NCBI GenBank assembly: GCA_027658995.1
Contig: JAQDQK010000003.1
Location: 62,001-126,000 of the forward strand
From: Propionibacteriaceae bacterium AM104-82
Lineage (GTDB): Bacteria > Actinomycetota > Actinomycetes > Propionibacteriales > Propionibacteriaceae
Direction: 5' to 3'
DNA: 64,000 bases
The translations under genes and the position numbers were made by a program. The notes below the pieces were generated by a model. It did not search any database and had not been told where the DNA came from. It saw nothing but the letters and a program-made list of their open reading frames with translations. This document shows positions 7,685-17,685 of the stretch, one piece after another. Every line of letters begins with the position of its first letter. Within the stretch, counting starts at the first letter, position 1.

Positions 7685-9037
7685 TCACAAATTCGTGACG
7701 ATGGGCGCGGCCTGGTACGGATTTGTCGTCTCGTCGCCCGCCTCGTCGAGGATCAGCGTCTCCAGCGCCGGGTCGCCCTTCGAGATCCGGAGAGCCGCGA
7801 GCGGCAGTTCCGCGAGCGACTCGGCGTGCCTGCGGCGCGCGTCGTCCAGGGTCGCCTCGTAGACGCGGCGGCCGTCCTGGAAGATCGGCACGAGCAGGTC
7901 GCGGTCGTTGCCGTCGTTGACCGGGGCAGCGCCGAGGCCGATCACCTCGGACTCGGCCCTTCCGTCCTCGCCGCGGCGGCGCATCGCGAACTTCCGGCCG
8001 CCGAGGGTGTTCTTGCCCTTGGACTTCTTGCCGACGGAGACCCACTCGGCGTCGGGGGCGTCGGAGGCGGCGCGGGCCACCAGCTTGTAGACGAAACCGC
8101 AGGTCGGGTGCCCGGAGCCGGTCACCAGCGAGGTGCCGACGCCGTAGCCGTCGACGGGGGCGCCCTGGAGCAGCGCGATCTGCCACTCGTCGAGGTCGGA
8201 GGTGACCATGATCTTCGTCTTGGTCGCGCCAAGGTCATCGAGCAGGTCGCGGGCCTGGCGGGCCATGATGGCGAGGTCGCCGGAGTCGAGGCGGATCGAG
8301 CCGAGCCGACCCCCGGTCAGCTCGACGCCCTTGCGGATCGCCGCCTCCACGTCGTAGGTGTCGACAAGCAGCGTGGTGTCCTCGCCGAGCGAGCCCAACT
8401 GGGCGCGGAAGGCGTCCTCCTCGGTGTCGTGCAGCAGCGTGAACGAGTGCGCCGCCGTCCCGATCGTCGGGATCCCGAAGGAGCGGCCCGCCTCCAGGTT
8501 CGACGTCGACGCGAAGCCCGCGATGTAGGCGGCGCGCGCGGCGGCGGCAGCGGCCCACTCGTGCGTGCGGCGCGAGCCCATCTCGGCGCAGCGGCGCTCG
8601 CCCGCCATCGCCGTCATCCGCGACCCGGCGGCGGCGATGGCCGAGTCGTGGTTGTAGATGCTCAGCAGCACCGTCTCCAGGATGCAGGCCTCCGCGAAGG
8701 TGCCCTCCACGGACAGCACGGGGGAGCCGGGGAAGTAGACCTCGCCCTCGGCGTAGCCCCAGATGTCGCCGTTGAAGCGGTAGTTCGCGAGCCACTCCGC
8801 GAGGTTCTCGCGGATCACGCCCCGCTCGATCAGGAAGCTCAGCTCCGCCTCACCGAAGCGGAAGTTCTCGATGGCGTCGATCGCGCGACCGAGGCCCGCC
8901 GCGACCCCGTAGCGGCGACCCTCCGGCAGCCTGCGGGTGAACAGGTCGAACAGGCTGCGGCGGTTGGCGGTTCCCGCGTCCATCGCCGCCTGCACCATCG
9001 TCAACTCGTAATGGTCCGTCAAGAGCGCTGTCGTCAT
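7685..9037 (-). CDS. pncB: Nicotinate phosphoribosyltransferase
   Basis: A cytosolic enzyme of the NAD salvage (Preiss-Handler) pathway, converting nicotinate and PRPP to nicotinate mononucleotide. The 450 residues start with [13 protein letters not shown] and include [12 protein letters not shown] with the probable phospho-accepting His197, then [16 protein letters not shown] and [12 protein letters not shown] for PRPP and product binding. The length is normal for the bacterial family. It lies on the same strand as the toxin cassette, 71 bp upstream of it, and is divergent from clpS with about 70 bp for both promoters. Orientation next to clpS is common in actinobacteria. Confidence 0.95.
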   Translation of the reverse strand: MTTALLTDHYELTMVQAAMDAGTANRRSLFDLFTRRLPEGRRYGVAAGLGRAIDAIENFRFGEAELSFLIERGVIRENLAEWLANYRFNGDIWGYAEGEVYFPGSPVLSVEGTFAEACILETVLLSIYNHDSAIAAAGSRMTAMAGERRCAEMGSRRTHEWAAAAAARAAYIAGFASTSNLEAGRSFGIPTIGTAAHSFTLLHDTEEDAFRAQLGSLGEDTTLLVDTYDVEAAIRKGVELTGGRLGSIRLDSGDLAIMARQARDLLDDLGATKTKIMVTSDLDEWQIALLQGAPVDGYGVGTSLVTGSGHPTCGFVYKLVARAASDAPDAEWVSVGKKSKGKNTLGGRKFAMRRRGEDGRAESEVIGLGAAPVNDGNDRDLLVPIFQDGRRVYEATLDDARRRHAESLAELPLAALRISKGDPALETLILDEAGDETTNPYQAAPIVTNL

Positions 9038-9109
9038 GGCGGAACTCTAGTGCCGCCGCGGGCTCAGCGGGCGCTGGCATCGTTTGGCCGGACGCGGCAG
9101 AGTAGGGCC

Positions 9110-9403
9110 ATGACCACGACACCGGCAGGCGGCACCGAGACCATCGAGGCCCCCGCGTCCGTGCCCGCCGCCGTGCACCAGTGGGTCACGATCGTGTGGG
9201 ACGACCCGGTCAACCTGATGAGCTACGTCACCTACGTCTTCCAGGAGTACTTCAAGTACCCGCAGGCGAAGGCCGAGGAACTGATGCTGCGGGTCCACCA
9301 CGACGGGAAGGCCGTCGTGTCGACCGGCAACCGCGAGGAGATGGAGCGGGACGTGCTCGCCATGCAGGGCTACAACCTCTGGTCGACGATGGAGCAGTCG
9401 TGA
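9110..9403 (+). CDS. clpS: ATP-dependent Clp protease adaptor ClpS
   Basis: 97 residues. ClpS binds N-degron substrates and presents them to ClpA/ClpC-ClpP. The core reads [23 protein letters not shown] and ends [15 protein letters not shown], with a flexible N-terminus of about 22 residues. Asp31-Asp32 and Met38 fall in the usual N-degron pocket region. The ATG at 9110 was chosen because sequence farther upstream is antisense to pncB. The stop overlaps the GTG of the next gene by 4 bp, coupling the two. Confidence 0.93.
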   Translation: MTTTPAGGTETIEAPASVPAAVHQWVTIVWDDPVNLMSYVTYVFQEYFKYPQAKAEELMLRVHHDGKAVVSTGNREEMERDVLAMQGYNLWSTMEQS

Positions 9404-9996
9404 GCCTGGAGGGCGCCGACCTGGTCTGGGCCTTCGACGGCCGCGACGGCCGCGAGAACGGGCTGCGCGCCATGGTGGGCTTCTACGTCTCCCACCTGCG
9501 CGAACTGCTGCCCGAGGGCGGCGAGTCGGACGACCCGTTCACCCAGATCGTCGCCGACCTGGCCGACGACCCCACCGAGCGGATGCTGGGCAACCAGCGC
9601 CTTTCGCGGCTGTTCCCGCCCGCCCTTGCCGACGGGGAACAGGCCGGCGAGTTCTGGCGCGACTCGATCCACAATCAGACGCGGGCAAGGATCGCCGACG
9701 CGGAGGTCGTCGGCGCCGACCTGGGGGCCTTCGACGGGTTCGTCCCCGTCCGGCTCGACCACGTCGACGCATGGGCCAAGACGCTCGGCGCGCTCCGCCT
9801 GTTCTGGTACTCGGAGTTGGCGGGCACCGAGAGGCTCGCCGAACCGGTCGCCGCGATGGTCGAGGCCAACCCCGGCCTCGCCGACCTGATCGACTGGCTG
9901 GGGTACCTGCTGGAGGACCTGATGGAGTCGCGTGCCGCCTGCCTCGGCGCAGACGCGAGCCTCGACCCGGAACAGTTCACGGCAACCGACCAGTGA
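9400..9996 (+). CDS. DUF2017 family protein
   Basis: 198 residues, soluble and acidic. The motif [21 protein letters not shown] followed by FRR-like segments ([14 protein letters not shown]) and a C-terminal [16 protein letters not shown] is typical of DUF2017 proteins, which occur directly after clpS in many actinobacteria. The function is unknown; conserved pairing with clpS suggests a link to regulated proteolysis (inference). The GTG start at 9400 overlaps the clpS stop. Confidence 0.85.
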   Translation: MSLEGADLVWAFDGRDGRENGLRAMVGFYVSHLRELLPEGGESDDPFTQIVADLADDPTERMLGNQRLSRLFPPALADGEQAGEFWRDSIHNQTRARIADAEVVGADLGAFDGFVPVRLDHVDAWAKTLGALRLFWYSELAGTERLAEPVAAMVEANPGLADLIDWLGYLLEDLMESRAACLGADASLDPEQFTATDQ

Positions 9997-10018
9997 CGCG
10001 GGCCTACAATGGCGCGTT

Positions 10019-10861
10019 GTGACCAACAAGCTTGACGCTCCCATCGGGGTGTTCGACTCGGGCTTCGGCGGCCTCACTGTGCTGCGCTCGCTCGTCGAGC
10101 AGCTCCCCAACGAGGACTTCCTGTACCTGGGCGACACCGCCCGCGCGCCCTATGGGCCCCGCTCGATCGCGGAGGTCCGCAAGTTCGCGCTGCAGGGCCT
10201 CGACTACCTTGTGGAGCGCGGCGTCAAGGCGCTGGTGATCGCATGCAACTCGGCCTCGTCCGCGGTGCTGCGCGACGCGCGGGAGCGCTACGACGTGCCG
10301 ATCACCGAGGTGATCCTTCCCGCGGCGAGCCGCGCCGTCGCCGCGACCCGCAACGGACGCGTCGGGGTCGTCGCCACCGAGTCCACCGTCAACTCGCGCT
10401 CCTACGACGACGCTTTCGCGATCGCCCCGCACATCACGTTGACGGCGCAGGCCTGCCCCCGCTTCGTCGAGTTCGTGGAGGCGGGCATCACCGGCGGCGA
10501 CGAGTTGCTCGAGGTCGCCGAGGAGTACCTGGCGCCCATCAAGAAGTCCCAGGACGACACGCTGATCCTCGGCTGCACGCACTACCCGCTGCTTGCCGGC
10601 GTGATCGGCTACGTGCTCGGCAACGGCGTCACGCTCGTCTCCTCCGCGGAGGCGTGCGCGCAGTCCACCTACTCGCAACTGACGCAGGCTGGGCTGCTGC
10701 GCCACCAGCCACGCGAGGCCAGCAGGACGTTCCTCACCACCGGGGACGCCACCGATTTCCAGGGCATTGGACGTAGATTGTTGGGTGGGTTCGTCAGCAA
10801 CGCGACGACCGTAGTGATCGACCGGGAGGAGAACGCAGATGTGCAAGAAGGTGACCTGTGA
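10019..10861 (+). CDS. murI: Glutamate racemase
   Basis: Supplies D-glutamate for peptidoglycan. The 280 residues carry GVFDSGFGGLTVL, YLGDTARAPYGPRS and the two catalytic cysteines in IACNSAS (Cys76) and LGCTHYP (Cys186). The GTG at 10019 was chosen because the protein then begins a few residues before the conserved GVFDSG; an ATG at 9932 would lie inside the preceding gene. It follows the DUF2017 gene by 22 bp, and its end overlaps the small Cys-rich gene by 23 bp. Confidence 0.95.
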   Translation: MTNKLDAPIGVFDSGFGGLTVLRSLVEQLPNEDFLYLGDTARAPYGPRSIAEVRKFALQGLDYLVERGVKALVIACNSASSAVLRDARERYDVPITEVILPAASRAVAATRNGRVGVVATESTVNSRSYDDAFAIAPHITLTAQACPRFVEFVEAGITGGDELLEVAEEYLAPIKKSQDDTLILGCTHYPLLAGVIGYVLGNGVTLVSSAEACAQSTYSQLTQAGLLRHQPREASRTFLTTGDATDFQGIGRRLLGGFVSNATTVVIDREENADVQEGDL

Positions 10862-10958
10862 CAGGTGCGGCAAGCCGACGTGGGCGGGCTGCGGGGAACA
10901 CATCGAGGAGGCCCTCGTCGGCGTCCCCGTAGAGCAACGGTGCACCTGTCCGCGGTGA
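10839..10958 (+). CDS. 39-residue Cys-rich conserved small protein
   Basis: The short frame opens at ATG 10839 after a strong GGGAGGAG ribosome-binding site and ends with TGA at 10956-10958. The product starts [21 protein letters not shown] and ends EQRCTCPR. It has six cysteines (positions 2, 7, 10, 18, 36, 38) and His21. C-x2-C pairs at both ends suggest metal binding, probably zinc. Similar tiny proteins of the C..CGKPTW.GCG.H type occur widely in bacteria (recalled). The function is unknown. It overlaps the murI end in another frame. Confidence 0.75.
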   Translation: MCKKVTCDRCGKPTWAGCGEHIEEALVGVPVEQRCTCPR

Positions 10959-10975
10959 CGGGTACCTTAGGGGCC

Positions 10976-11701
10976 ATGACTTCGACCCGCATCGACGGAC
11001 GCCAACCAGACCAGCTTCGTCAGGTGCGGATAACCCGCAACTGGCTCGACCACGCCGAGGGCTCGGTGCTTGTCGAGTTCGGGCGCACCAGGGTGCTGGT
11101 CGCGGCCTCCGTCACCACGGGGGTGCCGCGCTGGCGCACCGGCTCGGGCCTCGGCTGGGTGACCGCCGAGTACGCGATGCTGCCGCGCGCCACCCACACC
11201 CGCTCCGACCGTGAGTCGATCAAGGGCCGCGTCGGCGGCCGCACGCACGAGATCTCCCGCCTGATCGGCCGCTCGCTGCGCGCCGTCATCGACTACAAGG
11301 CCCTGGGTGAGAACACCATCGTGCTCGACTGCGACGTGCTGCAGGCAGACGGGGGCACCCGCACCGCGGCCATCACCGGCGCCTACGTGGCGCTTGCCGA
11401 CGCCGTCGAACACCTCCGCGGCCTCGGGGCGCTCGCGGGCGAGCCGTTGAAGGACTCGGTCGCCGCGGTCTCGGTCGGCTTCAACAGCGAGGGCGTCGCG
11501 CTGCTCGACCTGCAGTACGAGGAGGACTCCGCAGCCGAGACCGACATGAACGTCGTGATGACGGGTTCGGGTTCCTTCATCGAGGTGCAGGGCACCGCGG
11601 AGGGCACGCCATTCAGCCGCGAGGAACTCGGCACTCTGCTCGACCTCGGCACCCTCGGCTGCGCCGAACTGACGCGTCTGCAGCGCGAGGCGCTGGCGTG
11701 A
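10976..11701 (+). CDS. rph: Ribonuclease PH
   Basis: A phosphorolytic 3'-5' exoribonuclease that trims tRNA 3' ends. The 241 residues include the phosphate-binding region [49 protein letters not shown] and a C-terminal [13 protein letters not shown]. The ATG at 10976 gives the family's usual N-terminus, which includes [11 protein letters not shown]. The stop overlaps rdgB by 4 bp, forming an rph-rdgB-thyA string with tight overlaps. Confidence 0.95.
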   Translation: MTSTRIDGRQPDQLRQVRITRNWLDHAEGSVLVEFGRTRVLVAASVTTGVPRWRTGSGLGWVTAEYAMLPRATHTRSDRESIKGRVGGRTHEISRLIGRSLRAVIDYKALGENTIVLDCDVLQADGGTRTAAITGAYVALADAVEHLRGLGALAGEPLKDSVAAVSVGFNSEGVALLDLQYEEDSAAETDMNVVMTGSGSFIEVQGTAEGTPFSREELGTLLDLGTLGCAELTRLQREALA

Positions 11702-12309
11702 GCCTCCCCACCCGGGTCGTGCTCGCCACGAACAACCCCAAGAAGCTCGCCGAACTGCGCCGCATCGTCGAGGCGGCGGGTCTGAGCGTCGACGTGCTCG
11801 GCCTGACGGACTTCCCCGGCTACCCCGAGCCCGAGGAGACGGAGCGCACCTTCGAGGGCAACGCGTTCCTGAAGGCCTCCGCCGCGGCCCGCGAGACGGG
11901 CCTGACGGCGATCGCGGACGACTCGGGCCTCGAGGTCGACGAGCTGAACGCGATGCCCGGCGTGCGCTCGGCCCGCTGGTCCGGCCCCGCCTGCGATGAC
12001 GAGGAGAACAACGCGCTGCTGCTCGCCCAACTGGACGGGGTGCCCCGCGAGCGCCGCCGGGCCAGGTTCGTCTGCGCGCTCGCCATGGTCGCACCGGACG
12101 GGGAGCGGCGCGTCTGGCACGGCTACATGCCGGGCCACATCACCGACGCGGCGCCTGCGGGCGTCAACGGCTTCGGCTACGACCCGCTGTTCGTGCCGCT
12201 CGGCCTCGACGTCACCTCCGCCGAGTTGAGCGCGGAGGAGAAGGACTCCATCTCGCACCGCGGCGCGGCCGTGCGCGAGTTCGTCGACTACCTGAGGAGC
12301 CTCGCGTGA
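11698..12309 (+). CDS. rdgB: dITP/XTP pyrophosphatase (Ham1/RdgB)
   Basis: Hydrolyses non-canonical purine NTPs (dITP, XTP) to monophosphates, keeping them out of DNA. The 203 residues begin with [13 protein letters not shown] and contain [30 protein letters not shown] and [10 protein letters not shown]. The [11 protein letters not shown]-terminus is also typical. The GTG start overlaps the rph stop; the stop overlaps the thyA GTG. Pairing of rph and rdgB is common in bacteria. Confidence 0.95.
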   Translation: MSLPTRVVLATNNPKKLAELRRIVEAAGLSVDVLGLTDFPGYPEPEETERTFEGNAFLKASAAARETGLTAIADDSGLEVDELNAMPGVRSARWSGPACDDEENNALLLAQLDGVPRERRRARFVCALAMVAPDGERRVWHGYMPGHITDAAPAGVNGFGYDPLFVPLGLDVTSAELSAEEKDSISHRGAAVREFVDYLRSLA

Positions 12310-13118
12310 AGCAGTACACCGACCTGCTGCGCCACATCATGGACACCGGCGTCGACAAGTCCGACCGGACGGGCACCGGCACCCGGTCGGTGTTCGGCTA
12401 CCAGATGCGCTTCGACCTGCGCGAGGGCTTCCCGTTGCTGACCACCAAGAAGGTCCACACCCGCTCGGTGTTCGGCGAACTGCTGTGGTTCCTGCGCGGC
12501 GACACCAACATCGGCTGGCTGCACGAGAACAACATCACCATCTGGGACGAGTGGGCAGACGCCGACGGCAACCTCGGCCCGGTCTACGGCTACCAGTGGC
12601 GCTCCTGGCCGACCCCGGATGGCGGCCACGTCGACCAGATCGCCAAGGTGATCGAGTCGCTTCGCACCTCCCCGGACTCCCGACGCCACATCGTCTCGGC
12701 CTGGAACGTTGCCGATGTCGACGACATGGCGCTGCCCCCGTGCCACACCATGTTCCAGTTCTACGTCGCGCCTGCCGACGACGGCGGCCCGGGCATCCTG
12801 AGCTGCCAGCTCTACCAGCGCTCCGCCGACGTGTTCCTCGGCGTGCCGTTCAACATCGCCTCCTACGCGTTGCTGGTGCATCTGGTCGCCCAGGTGACAG
12901 GGCTCAGGGTGGGGGAGTTCGTCCACACGCTCGGCGACGCGCACATCTACTCGAACCACTTCGAGCAGGTCGCGCTGCAACTCGGCCGCGAGCCCAGGCC
13001 CCTGCCGACGCTCCGCCTGAACCCCGCCGTCACCAGGATCGACGAGTTCCAGCTCGGCGACATCCAGGTTGAGGGCTACGACCCGCACCCCGTCATCAAG
13101 GCGCCGATCGCCGTCTGA
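12306..13118 (+). CDS. thyA: Thymidylate synthase
   Basis: Makes dTMP from dUMP using methylenetetrahydrofolate. The 270 residues include [18 protein letters not shown], the catalytic Cys146 in [30 protein letters not shown] and HIYSNH. GTG start overlapping the rdgB stop. The usual partner dihydrofolate reductase gene is not adjacent, although a distant DHFR-like protein lies at 59480. A short GC hairpin follows the stop. Confidence 0.95.
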   Translation: MKQYTDLLRHIMDTGVDKSDRTGTGTRSVFGYQMRFDLREGFPLLTTKKVHTRSVFGELLWFLRGDTNIGWLHENNITIWDEWADADGNLGPVYGYQWRSWPTPDGGHVDQIAKVIESLRTSPDSRRHIVSAWNVADVDDMALPPCHTMFQFYVAPADDGGPGILSCQLYQRSADVFLGVPFNIASYALLVHLVAQVTGLRVGEFVHTLGDAHIYSNHFEQVALQLGREPRPLPTLRLNPAVTRIDEFQLGDIQVEGYDPHPVIKAPIAV

Positions 13119-13123
13119 TAGCA

Positions 13124-13144
13124 GCCCTGGGCCGGTCCCAGGGC
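13124..13144 (+). terminator. GC hairpin after thyA, weak terminator candidate
   Basis: GCCCTGGG and CCCAGGGC pair around a 5-base loop just after the thyA stop. No T-run follows, so intrinsic termination would be weak. Confidence 0.35.
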
Positions 13145-13205
13145 GGCAGATCCACCCCCGCGGGTGAGGCCTTGGGCTGTCGGAGTGGCGCAGTAGGGTT
13201 ACCCA

Positions 13206-14993
13206 ATGCTTCCAGCCAGATCCCGCCCCTACGCGCTGGCTGCACCGGCACCCAGGCGCCCGGCCGTGCTGCGTTTCGTGCCCTACATCAAGCCGTACAC
13301 GTGGCAGTTCCTGATGTCATTCACGCTCGCCCCGATCGGCGTGCTCGTCAGCGTCGCGATGCCGCTGCTGCTCGGCGCGGTCGTCGACGGGCCCATCGCG
13401 CACGGCGACATCCCCGGCCTGCTCTGGTACGCGCTCGCGCTGCTCGCCCTCGGAGCGGCCGACGCCGGCCTGTCGTTCATCCGGCGCTGGGTGATGTCGC
13501 GTGCCACCTCGCACATCGAGGCCAACATCCGGCTCGACCTGTTCGACAAGCTGCAGCGCCTCCCGATGGGATTCCACAAGTCGTGGGAGTCCGGCCAGTT
13601 GCTCTCCCGCATGATGAGCGACCTGGGGCTGCTGCGCCGCTTCATGTCGTTCGGGCTCGTAATGCTGTTCATGAACTCGATCCACATCGTCGTGGTGGTC
13701 GTCATCATGGTGGTCAAGCTGTGGCAGGTGGGGCTTGCGGTGCTGATCGCCGTCATCCCCGTCGTGATCGCCACCTTCGCGCTGATGGGTCGCTTCGGCA
13801 CCCTGTCGCGCAGGCTGCAGGACGAGACCGGTGACGTCGCGAGCTCCGCGGAGGAGTCGCTGCACGGCGTCCGCGTGATCCGCTCCTTCGGCCGCTCCCG
13901 CTACGTGTTCAAGGGCTACGACGAGCGCTCCAGGAAGCTGCGCGACACGGGCGTCCAGCGGATGAACCTCGCCTCGATCCTGTGGACGCTGCTCGAGGTC
14001 TTCCCGAACGTGCTTCTCCTCGTGGTGCTTGTCGGCATCGGGCTGGCCGTGCCCGGCGGCGGCATCAGCATCGGCGACGCCGTCGCGTTCGTGACGCTGC
14101 TGCTCTCGCTCGCCTGGCCCGTCGGCAGCCTCGGCTTCCTGCTGTCCTTCGCCCGCGAGGCCGCCACCGCCGCGGACCGCATCGTCGAGGTCTTCGACGC
14201 GCCCGTCTCGATCGCCTCGGGGGAGGCCCGGATCGCCGAGCCGCGGGGCAGGCTGGAACTGCGCGACGTCGGCTACCAGTTCGACGACGCGGACGAGCCG
14301 ACCCTGACCGGGCTGAACCTGACCCTCGAGCCGGGCGAGACGGTCGCCCTGGTCGGCGGCACCGGCTCGGGGAAGTCGACGCTCGTCTCGCTGATCCCCA
14401 GGCTCGCCGACGTCACCTCCGGGCAGATCCTGCTCGACGGCGTCGACCTGCGCGACCTGGACCTGACGCAGTTGCGCAGCCTGGTCGGTGCCGCCTTCGA
14501 GGACCCCATCCTGTTCTCGATGTCGGCCCGCGAGAACCTGACTCTCGGTCGGACGGACGCGAGCGAGGAGGACATCGCCGAGGCGGTCAGGGTCGCACGC
14601 GCCGAGTTCGTCTACGACCTGCCGTGGGGCCTCGACACGCGCCTCGGGGAGCAGGGCCTCAGCCTGTCCGGCGGCCAGCGGCAGCGCCTCGCCCTCGCGC
14701 GCGCCATCCTGGTCCGCCCCCGGATCCTGGTGCTCGACGACACCCTCAGCGCGCTGGACATCCACACCGAGGCGGAGGTCGAGGAGGCGCTGAAGTCGAC
14801 CCTGGTGGGCGTCACGGGCATCGTCGTGGCGCACCGCGCCTCGACCGTGCTGCTCGCCGACCGGGTCGCCGTGCTCGTCGAGGGACGGATCGCCCACGTC
14901 GGCACGCACCAGGACCTGCTGGCCACCGTCCCCGAGTACCGGGAACTGCTGGCAGCCGACTACTCGATCGCCATGGGAGGTGACGAAAGGTGA
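13206..14993 (+). CDS. ABC exporter subunit, fused membrane-ATPase, degenerate catalytic site
   Basis: 595 residues with an N-terminal six-helix exporter domain (about 20-320) and a C-terminal nucleotide-binding domain. Walker A is GGTGSGKST (about 384-392), the signature LSLSGGQRQ is intact, and the switch is VVAHRAS. Walker B reads ILVLDDTLSALD: the catalytic glutamate is replaced by Asp512. This is the usual sign of the non-hydrolysing half of a heterodimeric exporter. The partner gene starts within the last 4 bp. The substrate is unknown (drugs, lipids or peptides are typical). Confidence 0.9.
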   Translation: MLPARSRPYALAAPAPRRPAVLRFVPYIKPYTWQFLMSFTLAPIGVLVSVAMPLLLGAVVDGPIAHGDIPGLLWYALALLALGAADAGLSFIRRWVMSRATSHIEANIRLDLFDKLQRLPMGFHKSWESGQLLSRMMSDLGLLRRFMSFGLVMLFMNSIHIVVVVVIMVVKLWQVGLAVLIAVIPVVIATFALMGRFGTLSRRLQDETGDVASSAEESLHGVRVIRSFGRSRYVFKGYDERSRKLRDTGVQRMNLASILWTLLEVFPNVLLLVVLVGIGLAVPGGGISIGDAVAFVTLLLSLAWPVGSLGFLLSFAREAATAADRIVEVFDAPVSIASGEARIAEPRGRLELRDVGYQFDDADEPTLTGLNLTLEPGETVALVGGTGSGKSTLVSLIPRLADVTSGQILLDGVDLRDLDLTQLRSLVGAAFEDPILFSMSARENLTLGRTDASEEDIAEAVRVARAEFVYDLPWGLDTRLGEQGLSLSGGQRQRLALARAILVRPRILVLDDTLSALDIHTEAEVEEALKSTLVGVTGIVVAHRASTVLLADRVAVLVEGRIAHVGTHQDLLATVPEYRELLAADYSIAMGGDER

Positions 14994-16816
14994 GCACCGA
15001 CACCGAGAAGGAGCAGGCCGACCCGACGGCGGCCTGGCGCGGCGTCAAGCAGGACATCGAGGAGGAGCGCGCAGCGGGCGTCGGCCTCCGCGGGCCGTCC
15101 AGGAAGCTCCTCGCCGACCTGATCCGCCCCTACCGCTGGTGGCTGCTGATCCTCGTCGGCGTGGTGGTCGTCGAGGCCGCGGCGCGGCTGTCGATCCCCG
15201 TGTTCGTGCAGCGCATCCTCGACAAGGGGCTCACGGGAGACGCCGGGGTGCTGTGGGGCTCGATCGCGCTCATGGCGGTCGCGATCGTCGCGCAGATCGT
15301 GGGTCGAGCGACCTTCCTGCGCCGCTCCGGCCGGATCGGCAACGCCATCCTGCTCGACCTGCGCCGCAGGCTCTTCACGAAGTTCCAGCGCCTCGACATC
15401 GGCTTCCACGACCGCTACACCTCGGGCCGCGCCGTCTCCCGCATGACAAGCGACGTCGACGCCGTCGCCGAGTTGGTGCTGCAGGGCATCGACGTGGTGA
15501 TCATCGCCATCCTGACGATCGTCGGCGCGACGCTGATCATGTTCTCCCTCGACTGGCGCCTCGCGCTGGTCGCGTTCCTCACCTACCCGCTGCTGTGGCT
15601 GGTGATGCGCTGGTTCGTGAAGGCCTCGACGCGCGCCTTCCGCGCCGTGCGGACCTACTCGGCCATCGTCATCGTGCAGTTCATCGAGACCATGACCGGC
15701 ATCAAGGCCGTGCAGGCCTTCCGCCGGGAGCCCCGCTCCGCGGAGATCTTCGAGGACGTTGCGCTGCAGTACCGCGATCGCAACGTCACCGCGATGCGGA
15801 CCTTCGCGCGCGCCATGCCGAGCATCCAGGCGATCGGCAACCTCGGCATCGTGCTCGTAGTGCTTGCGGGCGGCTACCTCGCCGTCGGCGGGGACGTCAG
15901 CGTCGGAACGCTCGCCGCGTTCGTGCTGTACCTGCGGATGTTCTTCGACCCGATCGCCGACCTCGGCCAGTTCATCTCGACGCTGCAGTCGGCATTCACG
16001 GCGCTGGAGAAGATCTCGAGCGTGATGGCGGAGGAGTCGCAGGTCGACGACCCCGCCGAGCCGCGGGAGATCGAACGGCCCGTCGGCCGCGTCGAGTTCG
16101 ACGGCGTCCGGTTCGGCTACCTGGCGGACACGACGGTGCTCCCCGGGCTCGACCTCGACCTGGCGGCCGGCTCGACCGTCGCGCTGGTCGGCACCACGGG
16201 AGCGGGCAAGACGACCATCGCGAAGCTGATCGCCCGGTTCTACGACCCGCAGGAGGGCGCGATCCGTCTCGACGGCGTCGACCTGCGCGACCTGAGCGAC
16301 GACCGGCTGCGCGAACACGTGACGCTGCTGACGCAGGAGAACTTCATCTTCTCCGGATCGGTGGCCGACAACATCGCCTTCGGCCGGCCTGGGGCCTCGC
16401 GAGAGGAGATCGAGCACGCGGCGCGCACGGTCGGCGCGGACACCTTCATCCGGCAGTTGCCAGAGGGCTACGACACCGACACGGGCAAGCGTGGCTCGCG
16501 GCTCTCCGCCGGGCAGCGCCAGTTGGTGGCCTTCGCGCGGGTCGTGCTCGCGGACCCGCGGGTGCTGATCCTCGACGAGGCGACCAGTTCGCTGGACATC
16601 CCCACCGAGCGCCTCGTGCAGCGCGCGCTCGCCACGATCCTCGCCGACCGGACGGCGATCATCATCGCCCACCGCCTGTCGACGGTGGAGATCGCCGACC
16701 GGGTGCTTGTGCTGCAGCACGGCGAGGTCGTCGAGGACGGCGACCCGGCCACCCTCGTCGCGGGGGAGGGCCGCTACGCGGACCTGCACCGCGCCTGGAT
16801 GGCCTCCCTGGCGTGA
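14990..16816 (+). CDS. ABC exporter subunit, fused membrane-ATPase, catalytic partner
   Basis: 608 residues with the same layout as the preceding protein: an exporter membrane domain (about 50-335), then an ATPase domain. Walker A is GTTGAGKTT, Walker B ends LILDEATSSLD with catalytic Glu530, and the switch is IIAHRLST. The signature is LSAGQ (505-509) instead of LSGGQ. In a head-to-tail dimer this altered signature would face the degenerate Walker B of the partner, so both changes fall in the same ATP site. GTG start, overlapping the first gene by 4 bp. Confidence 0.92.
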   Translation: MSTDTEKEQADPTAAWRGVKQDIEEERAAGVGLRGPSRKLLADLIRPYRWWLLILVGVVVVEAAARLSIPVFVQRILDKGLTGDAGVLWGSIALMAVAIVAQIVGRATFLRRSGRIGNAILLDLRRRLFTKFQRLDIGFHDRYTSGRAVSRMTSDVDAVAELVLQGIDVVIIAILTIVGATLIMFSLDWRLALVAFLTYPLLWLVMRWFVKASTRAFRAVRTYSAIVIVQFIETMTGIKAVQAFRREPRSAEIFEDVALQYRDRNVTAMRTFARAMPSIQAIGNLGIVLVVLAGGYLAVGGDVSVGTLAAFVLYLRMFFDPIADLGQFISTLQSAFTALEKISSVMAEESQVDDPAEPREIERPVGRVEFDGVRFGYLADTTVLPGLDLDLAAGSTVALVGTTGAGKTTIAKLIARFYDPQEGAIRLDGVDLRDLSDDRLREHVTLLTQENFIFSGSVADNIAFGRPGASREEIEHAARTVGADTFIRQLPEGYDTDTGKRGSRLSAGQRQLVAFARVVLADPRVLILDEATSSLDIPTERLVQRALATILADRTAIIIAHRLSTVEIADRVLVLQHGEVVEDGDPATLVAGEGRYADLHRAWMASLA

Positions 16817-16819
16817 GGG

Positions 16820-16868
16820 TTGGTTGAGCCATGAAACGACGCTGGCGCGGACCTCATGGCTCAACCAA
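16820..16868. repeat. 15-bp inverted repeat between ABC exporter and methyltransferase genes
   Basis: TTGGTTGAGCCATGA (16820-16834) and its exact complement (16854-16868) enclose a 19-base loop containing CGCTGGCGCGG. It lies where two convergent genes end, and the right arm includes the methyltransferase stop. It could act as a bidirectional terminator, but the 15-mer recurs at 55169-55183, which points to a dispersed repeat. Confidence 0.7.
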
Positions 16869-17426
16869 GGGCACGAAGCGATATGCCCCGCTGCGGGTGA
16901 CCTCCGCGTCGTCGCCGACCCTCCGGCACGTCCACAACTGGCCGTCGACCGGGATCACCATCACCCCGCCGTCGGTGAGTTGCCCGACGAGCGTCCACGG
17001 CAGCCTGGCAGATATCGCCGAGACCAGGATCCGGTCGTACGGCCCCTCCGACGGCCTACCCAGCACCGTCGGATCGGCCGCCTCGAGGCGCGCCCAGCCG
17101 CGCCCGTGGCGGGCCAGTCGCTCGGCGCCCCAGCGGGCCAGTTCCCCGTCCAGTTCCAGCCCGAGCACCTCGCCGTCGGTGCCGACCAGCCAGGCGAGCA
17201 GCGCCGTCGTCCACCCCGACCCCGCGCCTACGTCGAGCACCCGGTGACCGCGATGCACGTCGAGCGCGACCAGCATGGTCGCGACGGTCGAGGGCTGCGA
17301 GTTCGTGGCGCCGCCGAAGAGGGGAAGCGGGACGTCGAGGCGCGCGTTGGGCACCTCACGGTCAGGCAGATGGGTCGCCCTCGGCGTGTGGCTCATCGCC
17401 CGGGCTACCCGCTGGGTCGCGTCCAT
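16854..17426 (-). CDS. Protein-L-isoaspartate O-methyltransferase family protein
   Basis: 190 residues. The SAM-binding motif LDVGAGSGWTTALLAWLVG (motif I) is followed by VLGLELDGELARWGAERL and DRILVSAISARLPWTLVGQL, as in the PCMT family that repairs isoaspartyl residues. The pre-motif region FGGATNSQPSTVATML also matches. At 190 residues it is slightly short for the family. It starts at 17426, close to the divergent tRNA-Trp promoter. The substrate could differ from isoaspartate, since several actinobacterial PCMT-like enzymes are diverged. Confidence 0.8.
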   Translation of the reverse strand: MDATQRVARAMSHTPRATHLPDREVPNARLDVPLPLFGGATNSQPSTVATMLVALDVHRGHRVLDVGAGSGWTTALLAWLVGTDGEVLGLELDGELARWGAERLARHGRGWARLEAADPTVLGRPSEGPYDRILVSAISARLPWTLVGQLTDGGVMVIPVDGQLWTCRRVGDDAEVTRSGAYRFVPLVEP

Positions 17427-17469
17427 GCCCCAGTGTCTCTCACCGGTGCGCCCGGCTCACGGGGGCCGG

Positions 17470-17499
17470 TTCGACTCGCGCCGAGAAACCGCCTATAGT
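17470..17499 (+). promoter_or_regulatory. Putative promoter of tRNA-Trp / secE-nusG
   Basis: TTCGAC (17470-17475) and TATAGT (17494-17499) are separated by 18 bp, a good sigma-70-type match about 75 bp before the tRNA. Confidence 0.55.
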
Positions 17500-17574
17500 T
17501 GTGGAGCACCGGTAATTGTTGCCAAGGTCGAAGCGTGCTCAAAAGCCCGCTATCAGCCCTGGTGGTTCCGGTAA

Positions 17575-17647
<73 letters not shown>

Positions 17648-17685
17648 CTAGGTGGCCGACGATTTTTTCGGCGGTTACCTCGCAC

